DNA of 64,000 bases from Chloridium humicola (GCA_027569505.1 JAPDFF010000043.1:144577-208576); one strand, 5' to 3'. Positions 30,881 through 41,375 are shown, numbered from the stretch's first letter. The notes: generated by a model from the sequence alone, not told the origin. Numbers and translations: made by a program.

Positions 30881-32304
30881 TCACATGACAAAAAGCAAGT
30901 CCGTGTCTGAACAAACATTGACGGTTAGCACATCGGAATAGCCGGAAATGAGCGAGAAAGGGGTAAATAAGGAATTGACGCACCCAGCGGATGGCTGCAC
31001 GACAGCTGGGGCTTCTGGGTGTACTTGGTCTCGAGCACGTCGCGGATGCTGTTGAGAAGCTGCACGTAGCTCTGCTGCGGGTTCTGCTTGAGGGCCGAGA
31101 TAAAGGCCCACGACATGGCGCCTGTGGCCTGGGAGGCGATGGTAGCGTCGGCACTGAGATTCAGTCAGTAACGAACCCTTCCAGTCCTCGTTTTGTTTTG
31201 TGCTGCTTACGAAGTCTGGTCGTCCTTGCTGCCGCTCCACATGACGACATCGGCGGCCGACGTCTTGGTGCGCTTGGTGTGCTCGTAGGCGTCGTTGCCC
31301 CGGAAGGCCGACTTAGCGAAGCCAAACACGGTGCTGGCAACGCTGCCCATGTCACCGCGGGCGTAGTGGCCAACTGCCTCGAGCAGGCCCTGACCAGCCT
31401 CGCGAGCCAGGTTGGGCTCCTTCAGCACGCCCTTGGTGCTGTACAGGTACGGCAGGTCCATGACGGAGCCCGAGTGGCAGCTGTCGAAGATGGCGGTCAG
31501 GCGCACGCCGGCCTGCAGCGGCTTGACAACGTGGTGGTGGATCTCGTCGTCGACGATGTGGCCGGCCGTCTTGAAGTCGACGGGGTAGATGACCTCGTCC
31601 GAGCCGTCCTCCTCGTCACCGTCCAGGTCCTCGGTCTGGCCGCCGTGGCCCGAGTAGTGCAGGAACAGGGCGTCGTTGGGTTGGGCGTTGGCCACCAGCC
31701 ACTGCATGGCGCGCAGGATGTTCTCCTTGGTCGGCTGCATGACGGGGTTCTGCTGGTCGTCGGTCAGCAGCACCATGTCCTCGCGCTTGTACCCGTGGCG
31801 CTCCATCAGGAACGTTGAGACGTTCGTAACGTCGTTCACACAGCCGCGCAGTTCGCCTTTTTGGCCGTAATAGTTAATCCCGATAAGCAGGGCCTTTCTC
31901 TTGCCCGTGCAGTTGGAGTACTTGAACGTATACCCCTGCGGCGCGCCGTGGCCAAACTCCTGGGTGCCCGATGGCGGGGCATGGACGGACCGCGTGGGGT
32001 GGCCTCCGCCGTAGCCGGAGCCGTGAGGGACGGGATACCCGTACGAGTCGTAGCCCTGGGGAGGAGGGTGAGAGGGCGGGGCGTACTGGCGCTGGGGAGG
32101 GGCGCCATACTGGCCGTGGCTCTGATTCTGGGGGGGATGCTGACCGTAGCCGTGCTGCGGAGGAGGTTGGCCGTAGCCCTGGTTCGGCGGCGGGTACTGG
32201 TTCTGGCTGTAGCCGCCGTACTGCTGGGGAGGAGGGGGGCCCGGCGGCGGGTGGTGGTACCCGGAATCGGGGCCGTAGCCTTGGCCTGGATAACCGTACG
32301 ACAT
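30881..32304 (-). CDS. MCA1: Type I metacaspase
   Basis: Ca2+-dependent cysteine protease with Arg/Lys specificity, linked to cell death and protein-aggregate handling in fungi. Exons 31211-32304, 30984-31153 and 30881-30906 (introns of 57 and 77 bp) give 429 aa. Residues 1-125 are a Gln/Pro/Gly/Tyr-rich prodomain (repeats such as QYPPPNQGYGQPPPQ). The p20 part begins KRKALLIGINYYG; the catalytic dyad is His220 (YSGHGG) and Cys276 (DSCHSG), with Ca-site acidics in DLDGDEEDGSDE. The p10-like part runs VMWSGSKDDQTSADATIASQATGAMSWAFISAL and ends PLDTDLLFVM, restored by the last splice with a 26-nt final exon. ATG 32304 (MSYGYPGQ) is the usual start of orthologues. Confidence 0.96.
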
Positions 32305-33192
32305 GTCCGGGATGTTCGGGAGGTGAGTCGATGTGGGCGACGAGAAAGAGGAAGGTGAAAGAGTCCTCAAAGTTGCCGATGTCAGGGAGGAACTGGTTTT
32401 GGAGTTCAGCTCGAGTTCAGCTCGAGTTCAGCTGGGGGCGATGGCTCAGGACCTGGAGTGAGGGTGAGAAGTCAGTGAGAAGTCAGCGCCGGCTGCCTCA
32501 CAACGAAAGCGGCACCGTTTCGGATCGGGCTGTTGTCAGTGGTCCACTGTTGTCGTTTCGTCTGACAATGGTGGAGCAAGAGGTCAAGGCGTAGGGGTCG
32601 ATGGCGGGGTGGGCGGGGCACGGGACGACCCAAAGGGGATGGAAATGTCACGGATATGACGGCAAACCAGATGGACCCTTAAAATGGGTAATTTTGGAAG
32701 CCGGTCCCTGGCCTGTCAGCGGCCCGCGCTCGGGTGCCAAGCCGCCATCTCGACCTCACTCTCCAGTCGATCCATTCCACCGCATTCTCGTCCATCTCGT
32801 CCAGACGACGGGCTGCTCGCCCGCATGAACTCATGGCCTGAACGGCGTAGATGACTCGCCAGGCCTCCCATTGTCCTTGTCTGACCCACTACACACGACA
32901 TATTCACCCGTTCAGTGAGGTTAGTCGTGATGCTATCGCATGGGTTCCGCGTGGTTTCGCATGGTGGGGTCAATGGGTCAATGGACACGGCGAGGGAATG
33001 AGAGACAGAAGCTGCCCCTGCACCTCGGCTCCATGCTCGAGCCGCCAGTCTTTCGGGAGGGAGCCAACTCGCGGTGGCACCTCGACGTGAATAAGAAGTC
33101 CACTCGTGACAGCGTAACTTCCAGCTCTCTTCCTTGTCTCCCAGCTTCAACCCTCCAGCCATCTTCACAAACATTACCCAAACCACAACACC
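32305..33192. promoter_or_regulatory. Divergent promoter of metacaspase and WW-protein genes
   Basis: About 890 bp. It holds an 11-bp unit, GAGTTCAGCTC, repeated nearly three times at 32402-32432, close to the metacaspase start. No gene in between. Function of the repeat is unknown. Confidence 0.5.
32402..32432. repeat. Short tandem repeat, 11 bp x about 2.8
   Basis: GAGTTCAGCTC occurs in direct tandem three times, the last copy truncated, about 100 bp upstream of the metacaspase ATG. Confidence 0.9.
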
Positions 33193-34539
33193 ATGTCGTT
33201 CTTCAAGAAATGGGCCGACGGTCTGAGCGATGACCTCAAGGGCCTCGGCATCGGCTCCGACAAGAAGGATGAGCGCAAGGATGAGACTCCGGCGCCCGCC
33301 ACCCGCGAAGGCAAGCACTGCCCAGCCATTCCCATCTAAGCCCAAACCAATTGCTGACTCGGCACCTTATTCCCGGGAGCCAGGCCACTACCCGCCCTCG
33401 CAGCAGTACCCGCCCCCGGGTCAGGGCAGCCATCAGGGATACGGCCAGCCCAGCCCTCAGCCCTACCCGAGCGAGTACCAGTCGCCCCCGCCCCAACAGC
33501 ACCAGGGCTACTACCCCCCACCCCAGCAGCAGCAGCAATCCGAGTTCTCGTCCCCGCCGCCGCAAGACCGTGGCTATGCCTACCCCCCGGACTCTGGCCC
33601 CCGCCCCCCGCCGCCTTACACCCCGCCGACCGACAAGCCCCCGATCCCCTCCGGCTGGACGCCCCGCTGGGATGACCGCCACCAGCGTTGGTACTGTGAG
33701 TGCTCACCAACGAGCTTCAGAAATCCGTTCCGCTGACAACAACCCAGACGTAGAGGAAGCCACCGGCCGCTCGCAGTGGGAGGCCCCCGGCTTCGACCAC
33801 TCCGCCTACCGCGCCGGCCCCGGCGGCGAAGACACTCGCAGCCACGGCTCGATTCCCTATGGAGTCCCATCCCCGTACGGCGCTCCTTCTCCGTATGGCG
33901 CGCCCCCTGCTGGCTATGGTGGCTCCGGCTATGACAGCCACTCCGGCCAGTATTATGACGAGTCCCGTGGCAAGGACAAGAAGGAGAAGAAGAGCAGCGG
34001 CGCGGGCGGCATGCTCCTGGCCGGTGCCGGTGGTCTCGCTGTTGGCGCCATTGCCGGGGCTGTGATTGCCCATGAGCTGAGTGAGTGACCCCCCTCCCAC
34101 CACTTTCACGTCTAAGTTACTGATTCCCCCACCAGCCGAGGAAGACTCCGACAACGAACACAGCGGTCAAAAGGCATCCGCCGCCGCTCCAGCTGCCGCC
34201 GCCGCCGCTGCCCCTGTCGCTGCCGCCCCCGTCGTGTACGAAACCAACAACTACTACTACGCCTCTCCCCCACCGGACCAGAACCAGTACGCCGCCGCTC
34301 CGCCGCCGGCCCAGGACGATTACAGCGCGCCCCCGCCCGGCGTCATCCCCATGTATGACGTCAACGGCGACGAGATCGACAGCAGTGACCGCGAGTCGCT
34401 GCGCGAGGCTCGTGATGAGTACGAGGAGGCCATGGAGGCGGCTGCGGATTCGGATGCTAGCAGTAGTGATTTGGAGGAGCTGGAGGAGGCGAGGCAGGAG
34501 TATGAGGAGGAGTATGAGGAGGCTTATTATGATGAGTAA
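33193..34539 (+). CDS. WW-domain protein with Pro/Gln-rich and glycine-zipper regions
   Basis: Exons 33193-33310, 33384-33695, 33748-34080 and 34136-34539 give 388 aa. The first intron uses a GC donor (GCAAGC, 33311) with branch-like GCTGAC and CAG acceptor at 33383; no GT-AG option of reasonable length fits the frame. The product starts MSFFKKWADGLSDDLKGLGIG, then a YPPPQQ-type disordered region, then one WW domain (GWTPRWDDRHQRWYYVEEATGRSQWEAPG) with both Trp and the Tyr pair, split by intron 2. A glycine-rich hydrophobic stretch follows (GGMLLAGAGGLAVGAIAGAVIAHEL, a glycine-zipper or possible membrane segment), then an Ala/Pro linker and an acidic Tyr-rich tail. It contains a PPPY motif just before the WW domain, a possible own ligand. 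Partners unknown. Confidence 0.85.
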
Positions 34540-35347
34540 ACGGATGGTTTGGAGCAGGAGGTCGAATGGATGGGATGAGCTGTTAGCCCATGGCATTAGT
34601 CGACGGGTGGCTTGGAGGGATTGAGGGCGTGCTGAACCGATGTTCTCTTCTGGCTCCATCCGCGCAGTCCGGGAGCATGACTGAGGAAGTTACTTCCTCG
34701 CGCTGCTTTTTTTGTTAGCTGTATTCAATTGATACCACTCTTGGGAATCGGTACCAGACCAAAAAGACTGTTCTCCTGCAACCCCATGCACAGGGGGCAG
34801 CGTCTGCGGGTCCATCGATCTCTCGGCCCACACCCTGTGGCCGACACAAAAGTCTCGGTGTGCCCTGTTCAATTAAACAGGTGTGGATCAGGAAGCTCAT
34901 CTTCTATTGTTGTGAGTCTACTCTGTTGCTCATCGAGGCGCATAAGGCACTCACCCCGCCCGAAGTCCCTACTTGGCCGAAGCCCCCGCTGTGCTGCCTT
35001 TGTAAATAGAACTTAGCGAATTTGGTGGAAACCTGTCGTCCCTGATACGGATGGGCTGCATCCGGAGCATGCCTTCATTGGGAACATGATAGATGGTTGG
35101 ACGGAGGTGCGGCAGTCGGGTGGATGGGAGCGTCCGGAGATGTTGGGTATCTTTGCGCCGACTCAAATTGCCCCTGCTTCTTGCCCGTATCCTCCCCATT
35201 CCTTGTTTTGTAAACTCGCTCAATTGAACGCCGTGACCCAAAACCATGCTCCCACAGTATCCCATTGCAGAAAAAGGTGCCGCCGGAGGGGATTTCCAAT
35301 GTTTCTCCCGTCCATGGCTTGCTGATGTGAAGATGGCGTCCGAAAAC
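34540..35347. other. Convergent spacer
   Basis: 3' regions of the WW-protein and SmG genes. No supported gene. ORFs here are short and without resemblance. Confidence 0.5.
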
Positions 35348-35764
35348 TTAGCGTCCTCCCCTGTCATCACCACCAATCCTCTCGAGAGCCTCCAGCATGA
35401 CGACCGAGTTGCCGCGGATAACCTGCGATGGCTGGTTAGCAGGGGCCAGTGGACGAAGAGGAACACAACATACCACCATGCCTAGCTTAACCTTCTCTCC
35501 GTTGTCCTTCTCCTCGACAGCGTCGTCTAGCACAATGTTGAGAAAGACCTGTCACATCCAACCATCAGCTACTGATCTTCCAACGCTGAGACGGGGGAGC
35601 ATACATCGTAACCGCGGAGGACGCCGAGGACCTTGCGGCTGCCGTTGAGCTGGACAAACAGCCGCTTGTCGAGGTACTGTGAACAGAAGTTTGTCAGTAA
35701 TCTCAAATGCAACCAATCTATGGACAAAACACACCTTCTTGAGTTCTGGTTGTGCGGGCGCCAT
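35348..35764 (-). CDS. SMX2: Small nuclear ribonucleoprotein SmG
   Basis: Core Sm-ring subunit of the U1, U2, U4 and U5 snRNPs. Four small exons, 35735-35764, 35605-35676, 35474-35548 and 35348-35422, with three phase-0 introns (58, 56 and 51 bp), encode 83 aa. Sm1 is YLDKRLFVQLNGSRKVLGVLRGYD-VFLNIVLDDA; Sm2 is KLGMV-VIRGNSVVMLEALE. Length and sequence match fungal SmG closely, apart from a short RIGGDDRGGR tail. No exon is long enough to be noticed alone, so the gene is easy to miss. It shares a 226-bp divergent promoter with another splicing factor gene (35991). Confidence 0.96.
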
Positions 35765-35990
35765 CTTGTCGTGGTTGTGCGTCGCGGGCAGTTGTTGGCG
35801 ACCGTCTCGATGCAAGTGGATGCTCTCAAGCGCAACTGCTTGGCTGGGAAATCTTATCGCGCTTCCTGCCTGGGAGTGATGTCACGTGGCGCTCTGATAA
35901 GATAAGCTAGCAACCTTGCTGGACCTCGACTTCCAAAGCAACTTCAAGATTCTTCAACGCCTCAACCAAGAATCGTCCAATCTTCTCACC
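35765..35990. promoter_or_regulatory. Bidirectional promoter of SmG and NTR2
   Basis: 226 bp between the two start codons. It contains CACGTG at 35883-35888 and two overlapping GATAA motifs (CTGATAAGATAAGC, about 35894-35907), roughly central to the interval. Both genes serve the spliceosome, so coordinated transcription is likely but not shown. Confidence 0.55.
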
Positions 35991-37589
35991 ATGAGCTCCT
36001 TTGGTGCCAAGCGGAGACCGCGCATTATCCAAACCTTCGACGCGGAAGGCGACGACCAAAAACCCACGCTGAACAGTGGCGAGGAGGAGCAAAGCGACCG
36101 TAAGTACCAGCCATCCACAGGCCGAGCACCCCTCGAAAGCCCTCCGTTGCTGATTCCCCGACCAACAAAGAGCGAGCAAGCTGATGCGCTGCCGACAGAG
36201 TCAGCGCCCTCAAGGCGCATCAAGTTCGGCCGCAACAAGCCCGCGAAGGCATCCGCCCTGCGCAAGAGCATCAACATCAATTATGAAGACGAGGGATCGG
36301 CATCCGCACCCGCCGCGCCAGGTGGCGACGACGACGATGATGGTTCTGGCACACCAGTCGTCATCCGCCCGGGGCTAGGCCGTTCCGGCTCAACCAAAAC
36401 AAAGAAGCGCGGCCCAGGATCCCGACTGTCTTTCGGCCCCGGCGAAGCCCCAGCAGACGGCGCCGAGGCAGCTGCCCCATCAGCGAGACCCTTCACCCCG
36501 AAAAAGCCCCTCGGCCAGCGTCTCCTCGGAGCCAATGCCCTCCGCAAGTCCGCCTCTCTCCAGAACCTCGCCATGCGCTTCGGCGGCGAGGAGGAGCGGC
36601 CAAAATACAACAAGGAGTACCTCGAAGAGCTCCAAAGCTCAACACCCAACACCCCGCAAAACATCGCCTCCCTGCACATCCACGACCCCGACGAGATGGA
36701 CCTCGACCCGTCCGAGCTCGAAGGCGCACTCGTAGTCCAATCCACCGCCGTCGCAACCCCCGCAGCCGCGCCCACCGCCACCGCCCACATCCTCACCGAA
36801 GCCGAGATCCGCGAGCGCAAAGAACGGCGCGCCCGCCTCGCCCACGAGACAGACTTCATCTCCCTCGAAGGCGGCTCCGACGACGACCAACCCCCCCAAA
36901 CCAGCGGCCGAATGACGGTCCACTTCCCGTCAAAGACGAGAGACTCCCGCCTCATAGCCGAAGACGAAGATCTCGGCGAAGGCTATGACGAGTTCGTCTC
37001 CGACGGCGGGCTCGCCCTCGGTCGCAAAGCCGAGCGGGAAGCTGCGAAGCGCCACCGGCGGGAGATGGCGGAGCTGATCCAAGCCGCCGAGGACGGGTCC
37101 GACGCCGAGAGCGACGACAGCGAAGCGGAGCGGCGCGCCGCGTACGAGGCCGCGCAGCGGCGGGCGGGGATGGACGGGTTACAACGACAGGAGCAGGATG
37201 AGGATATGGATGGGGCCGTTGGGGCCGACGCCATCCCTCGCATGAAGCCGCTGCCGAAGCTGGGGGAGGTGTTGCAGCGAATGAGGAAGATTGTGCAAGG
37301 GTTGGAGGACGAGGTGATGAAAAAGCGCGCGACGATAGGGGGGTTGGAGAAGGAGAAGGAGGAGATTTTGGCGCGGGAGAAGGAGGTGCAGGAGATTTTG
37401 AACCAGGCAGGGGCCAAGTACCAGGCTGTGGTGGCCAGTGCTGGGGGGAGTGCGGTGGATGTGTCGAAGTTGGTGGCGCAGTCGCCGTTGAGGCCGCTGC
37501 CGCCGGGGATTGCAGGAGATATGCCGGTGGAAAGGGGTCTTGAGAGCTTTGGAACGACGCCCACGAGGCGGGATGTCGAGATGGATTGA
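35991..37589 (+). CDS. ntr2: Nineteen-complex-related protein 2 (NTR2) family, spliceosome disassembly
   Basis: Intronless reading gives 532 aa. It starts MSSFGAKRRPRIIQTFD, typical of the family, and contains RRIKFGRNKPAKASALRKSI and FTPKKPLGQRLLGANALRKSASLQNLAMRFGGEEERPKYNKEYLEELQSSTPNTP. The conserved ALVVQ...ILTEAEIRERKERRARLAHETDFISLEG core follows. Next is an acidic coiled-coil region (EREAAKRHRREMAELIQAAE) and a C-terminal coiled coil around LGEVLQRMRKIVQGLEDEV. Ntr2 works with Ntr1 and Prp43 in releasing the intron lariat spliceosome. A canonical GTAAGT at 36100 with a branch-like CTGAT and AG at 36180 would remove an in-frame 81-nt segment; whether it is spliced cannot be decided. 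ATG 35991 is preferred over the upstream non-ATG extension. Confidence 0.88.
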   Translation: MSSFGAKRRPRIIQTFDAEGDDQKPTLNSGEEEQSDRKYQPSTGRAPLESPPLLIPRPTKSEQADALPTESAPSRRIKFGRNKPAKASALRKSININYEDEGSASAPAAPGGDDDDDGSGTPVVIRPGLGRSGSTKTKKRGPGSRLSFGPGEAPADGAEAAAPSARPFTPKKPLGQRLLGANALRKSASLQNLAMRFGGEEERPKYNKEYLEELQSSTPNTPQNIASLHIHDPDEMDLDPSELEGALVVQSTAVATPAAAPTATAHILTEAEIRERKERRARLAHETDFISLEGGSDDDQPPQTSGRMTVHFPSKTRDSRLIAEDEDLGEGYDEFVSDGGLALGRKAEREAAKRHRREMAELIQAAEDGSDAESDDSEAERRAAYEAAQRRAGMDGLQRQEQDEDMDGAVGADAIPRMKPLPKLGEVLQRMRKIVQGLEDEVMKKRATIGGLEKEKEEILAREKEVQEILNQAGAKYQAVVASAGGSAVDVSKLVAQSPLRPLPPGIAGDMPVERGLESFGTTPTRRDVEMD

Positions 37590-37835
37590 GCGGCAGACTC
37601 GAACCCATACATGTCAGATCAACGTATGCAACTCGACATCAAGTGAACCATAACCAAGTGCATTGAATGCCGTTACTGTCTACAAGATACGCTCAACCGT
37701 GCCCGCCATCCCAACGCCAGATATGATACACCATCACAGTGCGCAAAACCTCTCCCCCTTAAACCCAGCCCATTGAGACGAGAAAAACACAGCATGATAT
37801 TCCAGAACCACTACAACACTCCCTTCCTGCGGCAG

Positions 37836-39227
37836 TTACTTAGACCTGCTAACCCCAGCACCAATAACACCAGGCAGCTGCTCCTCGCCCACCCCAAACA
37901 ACAAACCAATCGCAAACGCCACCGCACCCACAATCGTCACGGTAAACCCAGCCATCATCCAAAACTGTACGCTAACGTCTTCCTTCTGGCACATGTTCCC
38001 GCCCCAATGCACCGTCTTGCGGCCCTTTGTCTTGGCGCCCTCGCCGCGCTCGACGACCGACGCCTTGCACGCGCACGTGAAGCAGGTTGCGGCAGCAACG
38101 TTTGTCGAGGGGGAGGTCGAGTTGCCGCCGCCGCTGGCGTACTTGTTGACGCACTCGCCGTGGCTGGAGCAATTGTTGGTCTGCGCCATGCAGGCGTTGA
38201 ACGAGCCAAAGCACTGCGGGATCGCCTTGGCGCGGTGCACCGACTTGGAAGGGGGGGGCGAGTTCTTCGCGGGGGGTTGTTTGGCGTCCGTCTTTTGGTG
38301 GGGGGTGGGGTTGGTCTCGGCGGGCTCTTCTTGGTTATCCGAGAGGACCGTCTCAGCGTCGCGCCGGCGGCGGAGGTCGTTCGAGCTGCTGGCTGCGCCA
38401 GCGGCGGCGGCGCTCCAGTGGTTGAGCTTAGATGTGCGGCTGGACTCGGGCAGGGCGACGAGCAGGAGCTCGAGGTCGCCGTTGCTGGCAAACTTTTCGA
38501 TCCGGACGAGGTTGTCAAACAGGGAGTCGATCGTCTTCGGGGCCTGTTCCGGTTCAGCAGTCAGCATGATTTTTCTAAGACGCGCGGGAGGCGGGGCTAA
38601 CGGACCTTTCGCAGGTCGTACTTGACAACCGAGGAGGGCCCGGTCCAGCAGTCCGCCTCAAACGGGTTGATCGCGGCCGACAGCTCGCACTGCTGAGATT
38701 GGGCAACGCCCAAGTTCTGGAAAAGCGCCATCAGACGGTTGTTGGCCGTGGCTGACGGCGGGTCGGAGATGGCAAAGGCGACATGGCTCCCGAGCTTCTC
38801 CTTCAGCCGGCTGGAGTGCTCGGCAGTGGCACTTTCAAGGATGACAACCAGCTGTGAGGCATCGGCTTTCTCGGCGCGAGTGAATAGCGGCGCGGGGCTC
38901 CTGCCGAAACTTGCGATGTGGCTAATGGCGGTCTCGGCGTCGACAGAGCTGGGGATGTCGCGTAGGTCGCTGCCGTATCGTTGTCTCGACGTCTGCTCAA
39001 GAGGTTAGCAATGAGGTGTGGCGTATGACGAGGGCAACGGCGGCGATGCTTGCCCTTTGAAGGAGGATGTGACGGGCGACTTCTTTGGGGATGCTGGGGG
39101 GTTGGGGCGAGCTCTGGGGTTGCGATGACGACGGCGGGAACAAGTAGACGTCTGCGCTCTGGTGTTGGCTCGCCCCGACGGCAAGGCCCGAGAGGGCAGC
39201 CGCTGTCAGGCCTGCAATCAGCCTCAT
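37836..39227 (-). CDS. Vps3844 / DUF3844 family ER membrane protein
   Basis: Exons 39054-39227, 38606-38992 and 37836-38543, all phase 0, give 422 aa. Intron 1 (38993-39053) needs a GC donor (GCAAGC) with TGCTAAC branch and GCAG acceptor; it rebuilds ILLQRTSRQRYGSD. Signal peptide MRLIAGLTAAALSGLAVGA, a luminal domain, then the C-terminal Cys-rich region (PQCFGSFNACMAQTNNCSSHGECVNK, EGF-like, and CFTCACKAS, NMCQKEDVSVQFW). This is followed by a single membrane segment (MMAGFTVTIVGAVAFAIGLLFGVG) and a short cytosolic tail. This is the layout of the fungal Vps3844 family, whose members were named for vacuolar-sorting links; the biochemical role is unclear. The convergent spacer to NTR2 is only 246 bp. 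Confidence 0.87.
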
Positions 39228-39908
39228 TGTGCGGTTGGCCGGAGCGCAGGGAGTGTCGGGTGAAGGGTGCGGCGGAGGGTTGGTGATGGCTGGATGTTGA
39301 TGGTTACAAGTTCAAGGTCCCGATGTTCGATGGAGCAAGTTCCATGGATGGATCCAATCCATGTTGGCCTTGCTCTGCGATCCCTACCCCGTCACGCTCA
39401 GCTGACGGCCTGCTGCAGGCCTGTCGCCAGCTGCGAGCCCAGGCCGCTGCATGCTTCAGCCCAGCGTCCCCCCACAACCTGGCACGCGGCCCAGAACCCG
39501 TCACTCGAGACCCGCCGAGCCAAGGCCCCCCAAAATCGCGAACAAGGGTCCTGATGGGATGGAAGGCTGATGGACGCTGTCCGACAACAACCTGGGTCAC
39601 CTCAAAAGCTCAACGCCTTTTTCTCGCGCTCCCGTCGTCACCACCCGCCCCTCTCCTCCAGGCGTCGTGTCGCCTCGCGCCCTTCCAACCTGCGGCCACT
39701 ACCGTAATTACGACGCCGCGGCTGTATCTTCAGCAACACTCTTTTCCGTCCGCTCCCCTCGTCGAATCCGAGACAGCCTCCTCCTCAGCGTCGACGCCTG
39801 CACATCCCTCCAGAGTACCACCCTCCGATCCCCCCCCTTTCCGTCCCGTGCCCGTCCCGTGCCCCTCTCTCCCTCGGCCGCCGGGTTGGCGCGCCCCCTC
39901 CTCCCGTC
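39228..39908. other. Divergent promoter region
   Basis: 680 bp between the Vps3844-type gene and the predicted mitochondrial protein gene. A longer ORF from ATG 39323 crosses it but does not splice into the downstream gene in frame. No other gene seen. Confidence 0.5.
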
Positions 39909-41375
39909 ATGTCGCGTCTCTATCAAGCACTACGACCGTTCCTTCGGCCTTCGAGACTGGCGCGCGTGCCAAGCGGCCAAACGGTTCGCTTCGAACGGGT
40001 CAGGCTCAAGAAAACCTCCTTGTGGCTAGCAAAAACTCTTCGGTAAGGCGACAACCGTGCCCTTGCCCCCGCTTCCGCCCGTAGCATCTGCTAACCGCGG
40101 GCAAATACAGCCCTACCAAAGGGACGGTTGGGCTGTTCATCCTAATCATGCTCCTTCCCACCCCCGACTTCTTGAAGCCCAAGGACAAGGACGACAATAG
40201 CAAGGACAAAAACGAGAGCAAGGACAAGGACCAGGACAGGGACCAGGACGGGGACGAAGACGATGCGAGTTCCTGGGAGGCGTGGGACGATGAGTACGGC
40301 GATCTGTACGATGAGGATGGCGACCAGGTCGGCGGATTCTTCCTCCCGCTTCCTCTAACCCTGAAAAAGATCCCCGGGAAGATATACTCCAGGAATGACC
40401 CGGAATGGAAGGAGTTCATAAAAATATCAGAAGATGGGAGAGAGATGGCCATTCGAGGTAGGTCACCGCAGCTCAGAAGCTAGGTCGCGCCCCTGACTGA
40501 CCTCGACTGCTTTTCAGATAGCATTGCCGCATATGTTCTCCAAGCCGCCAAAAACACACCCGCTATCACACAAAGGTTTGGAGCTAACATCACGCACTCC
40601 TGCTTTTGGCTGGATATACAATATCCTGCCAGGGCACCGCCCACATACGAATGCACCGGGTATGTTTTGCCACAGATGCGAATGGCTTCGCTATGGGATC
40701 GCTACTTACCCACGCTATAGCTTGCAATACGATAATAAGGGTTTGCGCCTGAAAAGCGCCGAAGTCGATCCAGATCACGCAAAGTTCATTCAACACGCAT
40801 ACTGGCCGCGACCTGTTGCCATGGGTATCTGGACTTTCGCCAAGGAGGTATATGCAGACACGGCGCCGAGAATCGCCAAGGCCCTCGGGCTCAACCTGAC
40901 TCTTGGGAGCCAACCTATCGATCCGATGCGGCGCGCTCTGGGGGGCCCCGCGCCCGTTCCCACGACAACCAAGACGATGCAGCACAAAGCCACCAAACAA
41001 CCCGAGAAAGTCAATGAAGCGGGATCCATGGCTTCCTCAACAGACCAATCGACTGCTGCGGCGTCCTCGGGTGCGTCTGACAACAAAGCGCCTAGCACGC
41101 CTGACGATGAACTCTCGCCCGAAGATGAGGAGAGGATTCGTGTCGCCCAAAAGGCGATCCTGAACTCCTTCAACGCCTACAGGAAGGAGTGGGTGGCTAC
41201 ATTGGACGACCCTCCACGGGGAGGTGCTTACATCTCGGGGTACGTTGAGCTGAACGCGCCGAAGGCTTTCCTCCAGTTTCGTATCTCAGCCTGGTATGAC
41301 CCCAAGCACCACTGGATCGATCCCAGCACATTTCGCGTGATCTGGCGGAGAGCGCGGCCAAAGAAATTGGCGTAG
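39909..41375 (+). CDS. Predicted mitochondrial single-pass membrane protein, conserved hypothetical
   Basis: Exons 39909-40042, 40111-40457, 40518-40659 and 40721-41375 join in frame to 425 aa (introns 68, 60 and 61 bp; branch CTAAC in the first). The first exon, too short to stand out, begins MSRLYQALRPFLRPSRLARV, Arg-rich with no acidic residue, as in a mitochondrial presequence. It leads into KTLRPTKGTVGLFILIMLLPTPDFL, a probable membrane segment. A Lys/Asp-rich spacer (KDKDDNSKDKNESKDKDQD), then a globular part with GFFLPLPLTLKKIPGKIYSRNDPEWKEF, THSCFWLDIQYPARAPPTYECTG and a C-terminal GYVELNAPKAFLQFRISAWYDPKHHW follow. I recall similar uncharacterised proteins in Pezizomycotina but cannot name a function. 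Confidence 0.78.

Noticed and set aside
36100..36120. 21-nt intron GTAAGT..CACAG in NTR2
   Set aside because: Too short for a fungal spliceosomal intron.
39323..40084. Long ORF from ATG 39323 as first exon of the mitochondrial protein
   Set aside because: Its frame at the GTAAGG donor (40043) does not join the next exon; the 39909 frame does.
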